From NCBI GenBank assembly GCA_024236295.1, contig JACKKT010000011.1, positions 25,054-89,053 on the forward strand: 64,000 nt of DNA. Direction: 5' to 3'. Positions within the stretch are counted from its first letter, which is position 1. Each line of letters starts with the position of its first letter. Below are positions 1 to 7,896 of this stretch, in pieces. Origin of the DNA: Kordiimonadaceae bacterium (GTDB taxonomy: Bacteria; Pseudomonadota; Alphaproteobacteria; Sphingomonadales; Emcibacteraceae). The notes below the pieces were generated by a model. That model was not told the origin of the DNA, ran no database searches, and saw only the letters and a program-made list of their open reading frames with translations. The translations under genes and the position numbers were made by a program.

Positions 1-1973
1 AAATTCCGGCTGAGGTACTTGAAACAACCAGTCAAATTGAGGATGAGGGCAAGCTTTCCGATGTTGTTGCCTCACACCTAAGCCTTAAAATTTCCGATAA
101 GCAGCAACTGCTTGAAGACCGGAGCATTGTCAGCCGTCTTGAGAAAATATATTCCGTTATGGAAAGTGAAATTGGCGTCATGCAGGTGGAAAAGAAAATC
201 CGCCGCCGTGTTAAAAGCCAGATGGAAAAAACTCAGAAGGAATATTATCTGAATGAGCAACTAAAAGCCATTCAGAAAGAGCTTGGTGAAACTGAAGACG
301 GAAAAGATGAAGTTTCTGAAATTGAAGCCAAAATTAATAAGACAAAGCTTTCGAAAGAGGCCAGGGAAAAAGCCCAGGCTGAACTTAAAAAATTAAAGTC
401 CATGAGCCCGATGTCTGCTGAATCTGCAGTGGTCAGAAACTATCTGGACTGGATTCTTTCTATTCCCTGGAACAAAAAGCGTCCGATAAAAAATGATATA
501 GCTGCAGCAGAGAGAATTCTTAACGAAGATCATTATGGCCTTCATAAAGTTAAGGAACGAATTCTTGAATATCTGGCTGTTCAATCCCGAACCAAAAAAA
601 TTAAAGGCCCAATTCTTTGTCTTGTCGGTCCTCCCGGCGTGGGTAAAACATCGCTTGGAAAATCCATTGCCAAAGCAACCGGTCGTGAATATGTGCGATT
701 TTCAGTGGGCGGTGTTCGCGATGAAGCCGAAATCCGTGGACATAGAAGAACCTATATCGGCTCAATGCCTGGTAAAGTTATTCAGAGCATGAAAAAAGCA
801 GGAAGCAGTAACCCAATGTTTCTGCTGGATGAGATTGATAAAATGGGTTCTGACTTCCGGGGTGATCCGTCATCCGCACTTCTTGAGGTACTTGATCCGG
901 AACAGAACAGCAAATTTAATGACCACTATCTGGAAGTGGACTACGACTTGTCAGATGTGATGTTTATCACGACGGCCAATACACTTTCCATGCCCGGTCC
1001 GTTACTGGACCGGATGGAGATTATCCGCCTTTCCGGTTATACCGAAGATGAAAAGGTCGAAATCGCTAAGCGGCATTTGATTAAAAAGCAGATTAAAGAT
1101 CATGGATTGAAGGAAAATGAATGGTCGATATCGGATAAAGCTTTGAGGGATCTGATCAGATATTATACCCGCGAAGCCGGAGTTCGTAACCTTGAACGTG
1201 AAATTGCCAATCTGATCCGTAAGGCCACTAAACAGATTGTGATGGGTAAAGCCAAAAATATTACGGTTACTGTCAAAAATCTTGAAAAATATGCCGGCGT
1301 TAAAAAACACCGTTTTGGTGAAGTTGATCAGCAGGATATGATAGGTGTTACCACTGGCCTTGCCTGGACAGAAGTTGGTGGTGTAATTCTTTCCATAGAA
1401 GCCATTGTTTCCCGAGGTAAAGGTAAAGTGACTATTACCGGTAAACTTGGTGATGTAATGCAGGAATCAATAAAGGCGGCGCTAAGTTATGTTCGTTCGA
1501 AAGCACCAGAGTTTGGAATTCAGCCAAATGCATTCGAACGAAATGATATTCACATCCATGTTCCTGAAGGAGCAACACCAAAAGATGGTCCTTCAGCAGG
1601 GGTGGCAATGATTACATCGCTGGTATCCGTTTTAACGGGTATACCAGTTCGCCATGATGTAGCGATGACCGGTGAAATTAGCCTTCGCGGGAAGGTAATG
1701 CCAATTGGCGGACTTAAAGAAAAACTGCTTGCCGCCCATCGCAGCGGTATTAAAAAAGTACTCATTCCGATTGAGAATGAAAAAGATCTGGTTGAAATAC
1801 CTGATAATGTGAAAAAAGGTTTAACTATAATGCCTATGACAAAAGTGGATGAGGTTCTGGAAAATGCTCTGGCTTCACCGCTTATCCCTCTTAATGAAGA
1901 TGAAATAGAGGGAATCACCGCGCTAGGTAAAGGTGAAAGTGATTCCAATTATTCGGATCATATGCATCATTAA
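1..1973 (+). CDS. lon: ATP-dependent Lon protease, 5' end missing
   Basis: Cytosolic AAA+ serine protease that unfolds and degrades damaged and regulatory proteins. The reading frame is open from base 3, so the gene starts before the window; about 656 codons are present, covering the end of the N-terminal substrate domain, the coiled coil, the ATPase and the protease domain. Numbering from the internal Met at 159, the Walker A GPPGVGKT is at residues 157-164, followed by Walker B MFLLDEID. The Ser-Lys catalytic dyad is intact: Ser479 in GPSAGV and Lys522 in GGLKEK, with the same 43-residue spacing as in the E. coli enzyme. The C-terminus ends in a short His-rich tail. An intrinsic terminator follows and hupB lies downstream, a common lon-hupB order. 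The Met at 159 is internal, not the start. Confidence 0.97.
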   Translation, partial: IPAEVLETTSQIEDEGKLSDVVASHLSLKISDKQQLLEDRSIVSRLEKIYSVMESEIGVMQVEKKIRRRVKSQMEKTQKEYYLNEQLKAIQKELGETEDGKDEVSEIEAKINKTKLSKEAREKAQAELKKLKSMSPMSAESAVVRNYLDWILSIPWNKKRPIKNDIAAAERILNEDHYGLHKVKERILEYLAVQSRTKKIKGPILCLVGPPGVGKTSLGKSIAKATGREYVRFSVGGVRDEAEIRGHRRTYIGSMPGKVIQSMKKAGSSNPMFLLDEIDKMGSDFRGDPSSALLEVLDPEQNSKFNDHYLEVDYDLSDVMFITTANTLSMPGPLLDRMEIIRLSGYTEDEKVEIAKRHLIKKQIKDHGLKENEWSISDKALRDLIRYYTREAGVRNLEREIANLIRKATKQIVMGKAKNITVTVKNLEKYAGVKKHRFGEVDQQDMIGVTTGLAWTEVGGVILSIEAIVSRGKGKVTITGKLGDVMQESIKAALSYVRSKAPEFGIQPNAFERNDIHIHVPEGATPKDGPSAGVAMITSLVSVLTGIPVRHDVAMTGEISLRGKVMPIGGLKEKLLAAHRSGIKKVLIPIENEKDLVEIPDNVKKGLTIMPMTKVDEVLENALASPLIPLNEDEIEGITALGKGESDSNYSDHMHH

Positions 1974-2030
1974 ATTTTAATTGGCGTTTTTAGAGGCCAT
2001 TTTCTGTTTAAAAGTTGTAAATTAATATTA

Positions 2031-2067
2031 AAAAAACACTCTTTGGTATCCTAAGAGTGTTTTTTTT
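2031..2067 (+). terminator. Intrinsic terminator after lon
   Basis: A perfect 12-bp stem (AAAAACACTCTT paired with AAGAGTGTTTTT) encloses a 9-nt loop and runs into an eight-base T tract. It sits 58 bases after the lon stop codon and separates lon from the hupB promoter. Confidence 0.85.
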
Positions 2068-2141
2068 GTCGCAAAAAACATTTTGTAATCAATGTCAAGC
2101 AAACTTTATGCAAAAAACCGCAGTTTTGTGAGGTTTTCCCT

Positions 2142-2170
2142 TTGACGAATTTAATTTGTCCGTCTAAGAT
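2142..2170 (+). promoter_or_regulatory. Predicted sigma-70 promoter of hupB
   Basis: TTGACG (2142-2147) and TAAGAT (2165-2170) are separated by exactly 17 bases, and the predicted start near 2177 leaves a leader of about 65 nt before the hupB ATG. Together with the lon terminator just upstream this suggests hupB is transcribed independently of lon. Confidence 0.7.
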
Positions 2171-2242
2171 GCATCAACTTTCGATCACATCAGATGAAGA
2201 AGTTAATCTCAATTATTATGACTTTTAATTAAGGGGAAGATA

Positions 2243-2518
2243 ATGAACAAAAATGAATTAATTAATAGCGTTGCGGAAGCAGCTGGTCTTTCTAAAGCTG
2301 ATGCAGCACAAGCTGTAGACGGTGTATTTAACACTATCATGAATACATTGGCCAGTGGCGATGAAGTGCGTTTCGTTGGTTTTGGTACTTTCAGTGTTGC
2401 AAAACGTGCAGCTTCTGAAGGACGTAACCCACGTACAGGCGAAAAAATTAAAATTCCAGCATCAAAACAGCCTAAGTTCAAAGCTGGTAAAGCTCTTAAA
2501 GACGCTGTGAATAAATAA
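2243..2518 (+). CDS. hupB: DNA-binding protein HU-beta
   Basis: Small nucleoid protein that bends and compacts DNA as a dimer. The 91-residue product has the full HU fold length and the diagnostic DNA-binding arm segment FGTFSVAKRAASEGRNPRTGE at about residues 48-68, with the GRNPRTG tip that carries the intercalating proline. The N-terminus MNKNELINSVAEAAGLSKADA is typical of HU rather than IHF. The start is supported by the purine-rich stretch AAGGGGAAGA just before the ATG. The gene has its own promoter and terminator, so it is probably monocistronic. Its position between lon and the tRNA genes is a conserved alphaproteobacterial arrangement. Confidence 0.97.
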   Translation: MNKNELINSVAEAAGLSKADAAQAVDGVFNTIMNTLASGDEVRFVGFGTFSVAKRAASEGRNPRTGEKIKIPASKQPKFKAGKALKDAVNK

Positions 2519-2534
2519 TTTTTTATTTTATTTT

Positions 2535-2572
2535 AAAAGCGGTTGGTAATTTTTTTTATCAACCGCTTTTTA
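2535..2572 (+). terminator. Intrinsic terminator after hupB
   Basis: The 11-bp stem AAAAGCGGTTG / CAACCGCTTTT (2535-2545 and 2560-2570) has a T-rich 14-nt loop. It begins 17 bases after the hupB stop. The U tract is formed by the stem's own 3' arm plus one further T. Confidence 0.75.
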
Positions 2573-2576
2573 ATGC

Positions 2577-2605
2577 TTTACATATCATCAGCGAGCCTGT
2601 AGATA
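2577..2605 (+). promoter_or_regulatory. Candidate promoter of tRNA-Val
   Basis: TTTACA (2577-2582) and TAGATA (2600-2605) with 17-base spacing, ending 44 bases before the mature tRNA. A weaker alternative, TTGGTA-N16-TATGAA at 2617-2644, lies almost on top of the tRNA 5' end, so the assignment is tentative. Confidence 0.4.
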
Positions 2606-2649
2606 TGCATCCACACTTGGTAAGGCATGTGTGTTTTTTATGAATTTGG

Positions 2650-2725
<76 letters not shown>

Positions 2726-2803
2726 TTATCATAGAAAAAAGCTTAAATTGCTACAATGGCTTAAGTAGCGAATCGAATTATCGATAAAACATAAATAAGC
2801 TGC

Positions 2804-2832
2804 TTGACTTGATGGTGGTAATCCCCTACATC
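2804..2832 (+). promoter_or_regulatory. Predicted promoter of tRNA-Asp
   Basis: TTGACT (2804-2809) and TACATC (2827-2832) are 17 bases apart, predicting initiation near 2839, about nine bases before the mature tRNA 5' end. This implies tRNA-Asp can be made separately from tRNA-Val. Confidence 0.6.
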
Positions 2833-2847
2833 AGGTTTGCATTTTAA

Positions 2848-2924
2848 GGGGGTGTAGCTCAGTTGGTTAGAGCGCTGGCCTGTCACGCCAGAGGTCGCGG
2901 GTTCGAGTCCCGTCACTCTCGCCA
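2848..2924 (+). tRNA. tRNA-Asp (anticodon GTC)
   Basis: A 77-nt tRNA with an encoded CCA. The acceptor arm GGGGGTG pairs with CACTCTC through two G-U pairs. The anticodon stem CTGGC/GCCAG presents GTC, and the discriminator base is G, as expected for aspartate identity. The T loop is TTCGAGT. Confidence 0.96.
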
Positions 2925-3122
2925 TTTATTAAAAATGGCCTCTCCCTATATAAAACTTTTACTTAATTTTTCAGCTTCTAACAAAGCTTAAAAATTTATG
3001 TTCATCGCATTATCTTTTTGTCTCCAATAAATTTGACAAAAAGCCATTTTATCTGAAAAAACTATTGGCAATTTGTGTCGCTAACGGCTATTAACGGGAC
3101 TAGGAAATTTGCCTTGTATGGG

Positions 3123-3151
3123 TTGTGATTGTGACAATCACAGGGTATAAG
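3123..3151 (+). promoter_or_regulatory. Putative nuo promoter with a palindromic operator in its spacer
   Basis: TTGTGA (3123-3128) and TATAAG (3146-3151) are 17 bases apart and lie about 100 bases before nuoA. Overlapping the -35 and most of the spacer is a perfect 19-bp palindrome, TGTGATTGTGACAATCACA (3124-3142, nine-base arms around a central G). A dimeric regulator bound there would block polymerase, so repression is the simplest reading. The half-site TGTGA recalls the CRP/FNR superfamily, but the arms are spaced differently from a standard CRP site. The rest of the 325-base gap 2925-3249 shows only AT-rich sequence with no gene; an isolated TTGACA at 3033-3038 has no good -10 partner. 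Confidence 0.5.
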
Positions 3152-3249
3152 GGATTGATAATTTTTAGGCTTGAAGATTAACAGACAGTATTTCAGGTCT
3201 TTATGGTGAGGACTGTCACAAATTTGCATATTGAAGGGTGGGGCACTAA

Positions 3250-3615
3250 ATGAACGAACTGCTGCTCGAATATCTTCCGATTCTGATTTTCTTTATAATT
3301 GCTATTGTAATGGCGGCTGTATTTGTTTTGTTGCCAATTCTCGTTGTAAAACAAAAGCCTGATGCAGAAAAACTATCGGCATATGAATGTGGATTTGAAG
3401 CTTTTACAGACATGCGAAAACAGTTTGATGTAAGGTTTTATCTTGTTGCAATCCTATTTATTATTTTTGACTTGGAAGTTGCCTTTTTGTTTCCCTGGGC
3501 GGTTGCTTTAGGGAGTATTGGAATGTTAGGTTTCATTTCAATGATGATATTTCTTGGTGTTCTTACCATTGGCTTTATATACGAATGGAGAAAAGGAGCT
3601 CTTGAATGGGAGTAG
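3250..3615 (+). CDS. nuoA: NADH-quinone oxidoreductase subunit A
   Basis: First gene of the complex I operon. NuoA is a small membrane subunit at the junction of the peripheral and membrane arms, near the quinone site. The 121-residue product has three hydrophobic helices (about residues 10-32, 62-85 and 90-113) and the family signature SAYECGFEAF on the loop between helices 1 and 2, including the conserved Cys that sits beside the quinone channel. The conserved FYLVAILFIIFDLEVAFLFPW segment forms helix 2. A GAAGGGTGGGG stretch precedes the ATG. The end overlaps nuoB by 10 bases, indicating coupled translation. Confidence 0.97.
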   Translation: MNELLLEYLPILIFFIIAIVMAAVFVLLPILVVKQKPDAEKLSAYECGFEAFTDMRKQFDVRFYLVAILFIIFDLEVAFLFPWAVALGSIGMLGFISMMIFLGVLTIGFIYEWRKGALEWE

Positions 3616-4166
3616 AAAATAAAACCGACATGTCCGCCCAGGATTTGCAGGTGGAAATGGCATCGTTGGAACAGGATGCTTACTTTAAATCCATTCAGGA
3701 TGACCTTGCAGATAAAGGTTTCGTTGTAACTTCACTCGAAGATATCATTGCCTGGGCCCGTACCGGGTCATTATGGTGGATGACTTTCGGTCTGGCCTGC
3801 TGTGCTGTTGAAATGATGCATACATCTATGTCTCGCTATGATGTTGAACGTTACGGATTTGCCCCGCGCGGTAGCCCCCGACACTCGGATGTGATGATCG
3901 TTGCCGGAACTCTGACCAATAAAATGGCCCCGGCAATGCGTAAAGTTTATGACCAGATGCCGGAACCACGTTATGTGATTTCGATGGGTTCCTGCGCTAA
4001 TGGTGGTGGTTATTATCATTATTCATATTCCGTCGTTCGCGGTTGTGACAGGATTGTTCCTGTCGATGTTTATGTTCCAGGCTGTCCGCCAACAGCGGAA
4101 GCGCTTCTTTACGGAATTCTTCAGCTGCAGAAGAAGATTCGCCGTACAATAACTTTTGAGCGCTAG
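3606..4166 (+). CDS. nuoB: NADH-quinone oxidoreductase subunit B
   Basis: Peripheral-arm subunit that holds cluster N2, the last iron-sulfur centre before quinone. The four expected ligands are present: adjacent Cys65-Cys66 in GLACCAVEM, Cys130 in MGSCANGGG and Cys160 in VPGCPPTAEAL. The 186-residue length is normal, with an N-terminal extension of about 30 residues of the sort common in alphaproteobacteria. The gene starts inside the end of nuoA, and the GGAGC of GAAAAGGAGCT serves as ribosome binding site. nuoC follows after 12 bases. Confidence 0.98.
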   Translation: MGVENKTDMSAQDLQVEMASLEQDAYFKSIQDDLADKGFVVTSLEDIIAWARTGSLWWMTFGLACCAVEMMHTSMSRYDVERYGFAPRGSPRHSDVMIVAGTLTNKMAPAMRKVYDQMPEPRYVISMGSCANGGGYYHYSYSVVRGCDRIVPVDVYVPGCPPTAEALLYGILQLQKKIRRTITFER

Positions 4167-4178
4167 GAGAATAGATAA

Positions 4179-4799
4179 ATGAGTTCTGAAGAAGCTTTAA
4201 AAGATCTGGGCGAACATATTATAAGTAAAAACGGCAGTAACGTAATTGATTTCAAAGTGGCATTGGGGGAATTGACTTTAAGAGCCAAGCGGGATCATAT
4301 TGTTGATGTGCTTACATTTTTACGTGATGATGCCAATTGTAAATTTGTGCAGTTAACGGATGTTTGCGGTGTGGATTATCCGGAACGCGTGGAGCGTTTC
4401 GAGGTGGTTTATCATTTGCTTAGCCTCCACCATAATCAACGCATTCGCGTTAAAATAACAACCGATGAAGAAACGGTGGTTCCTTCTGTTTTTGGAGTGT
4501 TCCCGTCAGCTAACTGGTACGAACGTGAAACGTGGGATATGTACGGCATTATGTTTGATGGTCATCCTGACCTTCGTCGACTACTTAGTGATTATGGTTT
4601 TCAGGGCCACCCGCTTCGTAAGGATTTTCCGCTTACCGGTTATGTTGAGGTGCGCTACTCCGAAGAAGAAAAACGCGTTGTTTATGAACCTGTGAAGCTG
4701 GCACAGGAATTCCGGACTTTTGATTTTATGAGCCCTTGGGAAGGTGCAAAATACATCCTTCCCGGTGATGAAAAGGCGGAAGAAGGAAAAAAAGGGTAA
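4179..4799 (+). CDS. nuoC: NADH-quinone oxidoreductase subunit C
   Basis: The 30-kDa subunit of the peripheral arm, which binds NuoD and helps anchor the quinone-reducing module. The family signature YERETWDMYGIMFDGHPDLR is at residues 114-133, followed by the HPLRKDFPL motif near 144-152. At 206 residues this is a free-standing NuoC, not the NuoCD fusion of enterobacteria, which fits an alphaproteobacterium. It lies in frame order between nuoB and nuoD with gaps of 12 and 3 bases. Confidence 0.97.
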   Translation: MSSEEALKDLGEHIISKNGSNVIDFKVALGELTLRAKRDHIVDVLTFLRDDANCKFVQLTDVCGVDYPERVERFEVVYHLLSLHHNQRIRVKITTDEETVVPSVFGVFPSANWYERETWDMYGIMFDGHPDLRRLLSDYGFQGHPLRKDFPLTGYVEVRYSEEEKRVVYEPVKLAQEFRTFDFMSPWEGAKYILPGDEKAEEGKKG

Positions 4800-4802
4800 G
4801 TC

Positions 4803-5981
4803 ATGGCTGAAGTTGATATCAAGAACTTTAATGTAAACTTTGGTCCGCAGCATCCTGCGGCTCACGGTGTACTTCGGCTAATTCTTGAGCTTGATGGTGA
4901 GGTGGTCGAGCGGGCGGATCCGCATGTCGGGCTTCTGCATCGTGGAACCGAGAAGCTGATTGAGCATAAAACATATCTGCAGGCGATTCCATATTTTGAC
5001 CGTCTTGACTATGTTGCACCGATGAATCAGGAGCATGCCTTCTGTCTGGCGATTGAAAAACTGATGGGTCTTGAAGTGCCAAAAAGGGGGCAATATATCC
5101 GTGTATTGTTCAGCGAAATCGGCCGTATTCTCAATCATCTTATGAATATTTGCTCGCACGCGACCGATGTGGGCGCGCTTACACCAATGCTTTGGGGGTT
5201 TGAGCAGCGTGAGATTTTAATGGAATTTTATGAAGCGGTATGTGGGGCACGGCTTCACGCAAATTATTTCCGCCCCGGCGGTGTCCATCAGGATATGCCA
5301 GCTGGGCTTGATAAAAGAATACTTGAATTTTGTGACACATTCCCAAAAGTGCTAAGCGATATGGAAACGCTGGTGGTTGAAAACCGTATTTTCAAGCAGC
5401 GTAATGTGGATATTGGCAAAGTAACAGCGGAAGAGGCATTCGCGCTCGGCTTTACCGGTGCTATGGTGCGGGGATGTGATATTCCTTGGGACATCCGCCG
5501 TGCGGAACCCTACGAAGTTTATAACGAGCTGGATTTTGATGTAATCGTCGGCAAAAATGGCGACTGCTATGACCGTTATATTCTTCGTATTGAGGAAATG
5601 TATCAGTCGGTAAAAATTATGCGTCAATGCATTGAGAAAATGCCGGAGGGTCCTGTTGCTTCAATAGACCGCAAAGTAACGCCGCCACCACGTGCGGAAA
5701 TAAAATCGTCGATGGAAGCATTAATCCATCACTTCAAATTATATACTGAAGGATTTAAGGTTCCTGAAGGTGAAGTCTATGCCGCTGTCGAGGCGCCAAA
5801 AGGCGAGTTTGGTGTTTATCTCGTATCAGATGGCACAAATAAACCGTACCGTTGTCATATTCGCGCGCCCGGATACGCCCATTTGAGCGCTATGGGGCAT
5901 GTTGCCAAAGGCTATATGCTTGCGGATATTCCGGCAATGATCGGTTCGTTTGATATTGTGTTCGGAGAAATTGACCGATGA
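4803..5981 (+). CDS. nuoD: NADH-quinone oxidoreductase subunit D
   Basis: The 49-kDa subunit, which forms the quinone-binding cavity together with NuoB. The product is 392 residues, the usual length. It starts with the conserved NFGPQHPAAHGVLRL segment, whose His and Tyr region lines the quinone site, continues with HVGLLHRGTEKLIE, and ends in the characteristic FGEIDR C-terminus. It descends from the large subunit of NiFe hydrogenases but lacks the metal-binding cysteines, as all NuoD proteins do. The TGA stop overlaps the ATG of nuoE (ATGA), so translation is probably coupled. Confidence 0.98.
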   Translation: MAEVDIKNFNVNFGPQHPAAHGVLRLILELDGEVVERADPHVGLLHRGTEKLIEHKTYLQAIPYFDRLDYVAPMNQEHAFCLAIEKLMGLEVPKRGQYIRVLFSEIGRILNHLMNICSHATDVGALTPMLWGFEQREILMEFYEAVCGARLHANYFRPGGVHQDMPAGLDKRILEFCDTFPKVLSDMETLVVENRIFKQRNVDIGKVTAEEAFALGFTGAMVRGCDIPWDIRRAEPYEVYNELDFDVIVGKNGDCYDRYILRIEEMYQSVKIMRQCIEKMPEGPVASIDRKVTPPPRAEIKSSMEALIHHFKLYTEGFKVPEGEVYAAVEAPKGEFGVYLVSDGTNKPYRCHIRAPGYAHLSAMGHVAKGYMLADIPAMIGSFDIVFGEIDR

Positions 5982-6601
5982 GTGTGAAAGTCAAAAATGC
6001 TGAAAAGTTTGAGTTTACGCCTGAAAATCTGGAATGGACGAAAACGCAGTTGGCAAAATATCCTGAAAACCGCAAAGAAAGCTGTGTAATGCCGTTTTTG
6101 CACCGTGCGCAGGAGCAAAATAATGGTTGGGTCAGTGTTCCTGTAATGGAATATATAGCTGATTTTCTTGATATGCCTTATATCCGGGTGCATGAAGTCG
6201 CCAGTTTTTACAGTATGTATAACCTTAAACCGGTTGGCAAACATGTAATTGAAGTCTGTACAACAACGCCATGCTGGCTTCGTGGTTCGGATGATGTGGT
6301 CAAAGCCTGTAAGGATGAGCTCGGGATTGGTTTCGGGGAAACGACCGAAGATGGTGAATATACACTTCTTGAAGTGGAATGTGCAGGGGCCTGCGTTAAT
6401 GCACCGGTAATTGCCTATAAAGAAGAATATTATGAAGATTTGGATGAGGATAGCACCCGCAAATTTATCCGTGATTTAAAAGCCGGCGTTGCGGTTAAGC
6501 CGGGACCACAGAATGGTCGCTTCAAATCCTGCCCGTTTGGCGGACCGACAACACTTAAAGATATGGCACCAAAAGGTGCAACCTTCGGGGGAGATGAATA
6601 A
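5978..6601 (+). CDS. nuoE: NADH-quinone oxidoreductase subunit E
   Basis: The 24-kDa subunit of the NADH-oxidising module, carrying the off-path cluster N1a. A thioredoxin-like 2Fe-2S domain shows its four ligands: Cys94 and Cys99 in VCTTTPCWLRG, and Cys135 and Cys139 in ECAGACVNAP. The helical N-terminal part (residues 15-80) contains the usual VPVMEYIADFL and ASFYSMY motifs. The last 40 residues after RDLKAG are a Gly/Pro-rich extension typical of alphaproteobacterial NuoE. The stop codon shares one base with the nuoF start. Confidence 0.97.
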   Translation: MSVKVKNAEKFEFTPENLEWTKTQLAKYPENRKESCVMPFLHRAQEQNNGWVSVPVMEYIADFLDMPYIRVHEVASFYSMYNLKPVGKHVIEVCTTTPCWLRGSDDVVKACKDELGIGFGETTEDGEYTLLEVECAGACVNAPVIAYKEEYYEDLDEDSTRKFIRDLKAGVAVKPGPQNGRFKSCPFGGPTTLKDMAPKGATFGGDE

Positions 6602-7884
6602 TGTTAGCTGATAAAGATCGCATCTTCACCAATCTCTATGGATTTGAAAGCCCGTTCCTCAAAGCGGCTAAAAAGCGTGGTGACTGGGACGGTACAAAAA
6701 AAATTCTGGCCCGTGACCAGGATAGTATCATAAATGAAATGAAGGAAAGCGGCCTGCGCGGTCGTGGAGGTGCCGGTTTCCCAACTGGCCTTAAATGGTC
6801 ATTTATGCCAAAAGAATCAGATGGCCGCCCAAGTTATCTTGTGGTGAATGCTGATGAAGGGGAGCCGGGCACCTGTAAAGACCGTGAAATCATGCGTCAT
6901 GACCCGCATAAGCTGATTGAGGGCTGCCTGATTGCCGGATATGCCATGCGTGCTGTTGCGGCTTATATTTATATTCGCGGTGAATTTGTTCATGAGGCAA
7001 AGGTGCTTGAACAGGCAATTGAAGAAGCCCGTGAAGCAGGCCTTATTGGTAAGAATGCCTGCGGCAGCGGATATGATTTTGATGTGTTCGTTCACCGTGG
7101 GGCTGGTGCTTATATTTGTGGCGAAGAAACCGCCCTGATCGAAAGTCTGGAAGGTAAAAAAGGTCAGCCGCGTCTTAAGCCTCCGTTTCCGGCTAATGTT
7201 GGTGTGTTTGGATGCCCGACCACAGTGAATAACGTTGAATCCATTGCTGTGGTGCCGGAAATCCTGCGCCGTGGCGGTTCGTGGTTTGCAGGGATTGGCC
7301 GCGAAAATAATACCGGAACAAAACTTTTCTGTATTTCCGGCCATGTCAATAAACCCTGTAATGTTGAAGAGGAAATGGGAATTCCGCTTAAAGAACTTAT
7401 TGAAAAACATGCCGGCGGCATTCGCGGTGGTTGGGATAATCTGCTTGCTGTCATTCCCGGCGGTTCATCGGTTCATATGATACCGAAATCTGTATGCGAT
7501 ACAGTGTTGATGGATTTTGACAGCCTTCGTGCCGAAGGTACCGGTCTTGGTACTGCTGCGGTAATTGTGATGGATAAATCAACTGATCTGCTTCGGGCGA
7601 TCACAAGGTTATCAGCCTTTTATAAGCATGAAAGCTGCGGTCAGTGTACGCCCTGCCGTGAAGGTACGGGCTGGATGTGGCGTGTGATGGAGCGTCTTTG
7701 TTCCGGTGAAGCGGAAATTGAAGAAATTGATACACTGCTGGAAGTCACCAAGCAAATCGAAGGCCATACGATTTGCGCACTTGGCGACGCAGCGGCTTGG
7801 CCAATTCAGGGGCTACTGCGCCATTTCAGACCCGAAGTGGAACACAGAATTCTTGAATATAAAAAAACGCATAACGCAGCGTAG
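6601..7884 (+). CDS. nuoF: NADH-quinone oxidoreductase subunit F
   Basis: The 51-kDa subunit, where NADH binds, hydride passes to FMN and electrons enter cluster N3. The glycine-rich GRGGAGFPTGLKW (residues 54-66) forms the NADH pocket, and GAYICGEETALIESLEGK forms the FMN site. N3 ligands are Cys346, Cys349 and Cys352 in ESCGQCTPCREG and Cys392 in HTICALGD. The 427-residue length is complete. Start and stop junctions with nuoE (TAATG overlap) and nuoG (12-base gap) place it firmly in the operon. Confidence 0.98.
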   Translation: MLADKDRIFTNLYGFESPFLKAAKKRGDWDGTKKILARDQDSIINEMKESGLRGRGGAGFPTGLKWSFMPKESDGRPSYLVVNADEGEPGTCKDREIMRHDPHKLIEGCLIAGYAMRAVAAYIYIRGEFVHEAKVLEQAIEEAREAGLIGKNACGSGYDFDVFVHRGAGAYICGEETALIESLEGKKGQPRLKPPFPANVGVFGCPTTVNNVESIAVVPEILRRGGSWFAGIGRENNTGTKLFCISGHVNKPCNVEEEMGIPLKELIEKHAGGIRGGWDNLLAVIPGGSSVHMIPKSVCDTVLMDFDSLRAEGTGLGTAAVIVMDKSTDLLRAITRLSAFYKHESCGQCTPCREGTGWMWRVMERLCSGEAEIEEIDTLLEVTKQIEGHTICALGDAAAWPIQGLLRHFRPEVEHRILEYKKTHNAA

Positions 7885-7896
7885 GAGAATTAAAAT

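Noticed and set aside
1550..1948. A 132-codon antisense frame inside lon
   Set aside because: It is the mirror of a strongly conserved coding sequence; Ser/Ile-rich low-information translation is typical of shadow frames. The same applies to antisense frames in nuoF, nuoL, dnaE and uvrB.
3124..3142. Calling the nuo palindrome a CRP or FNR site
   Set aside because: CRP sites have six bases between TGTGA and TCACA, and FNR sites read TTGAT-N4-ATCAA; here the spacing is nine, so no named regulator is assigned.
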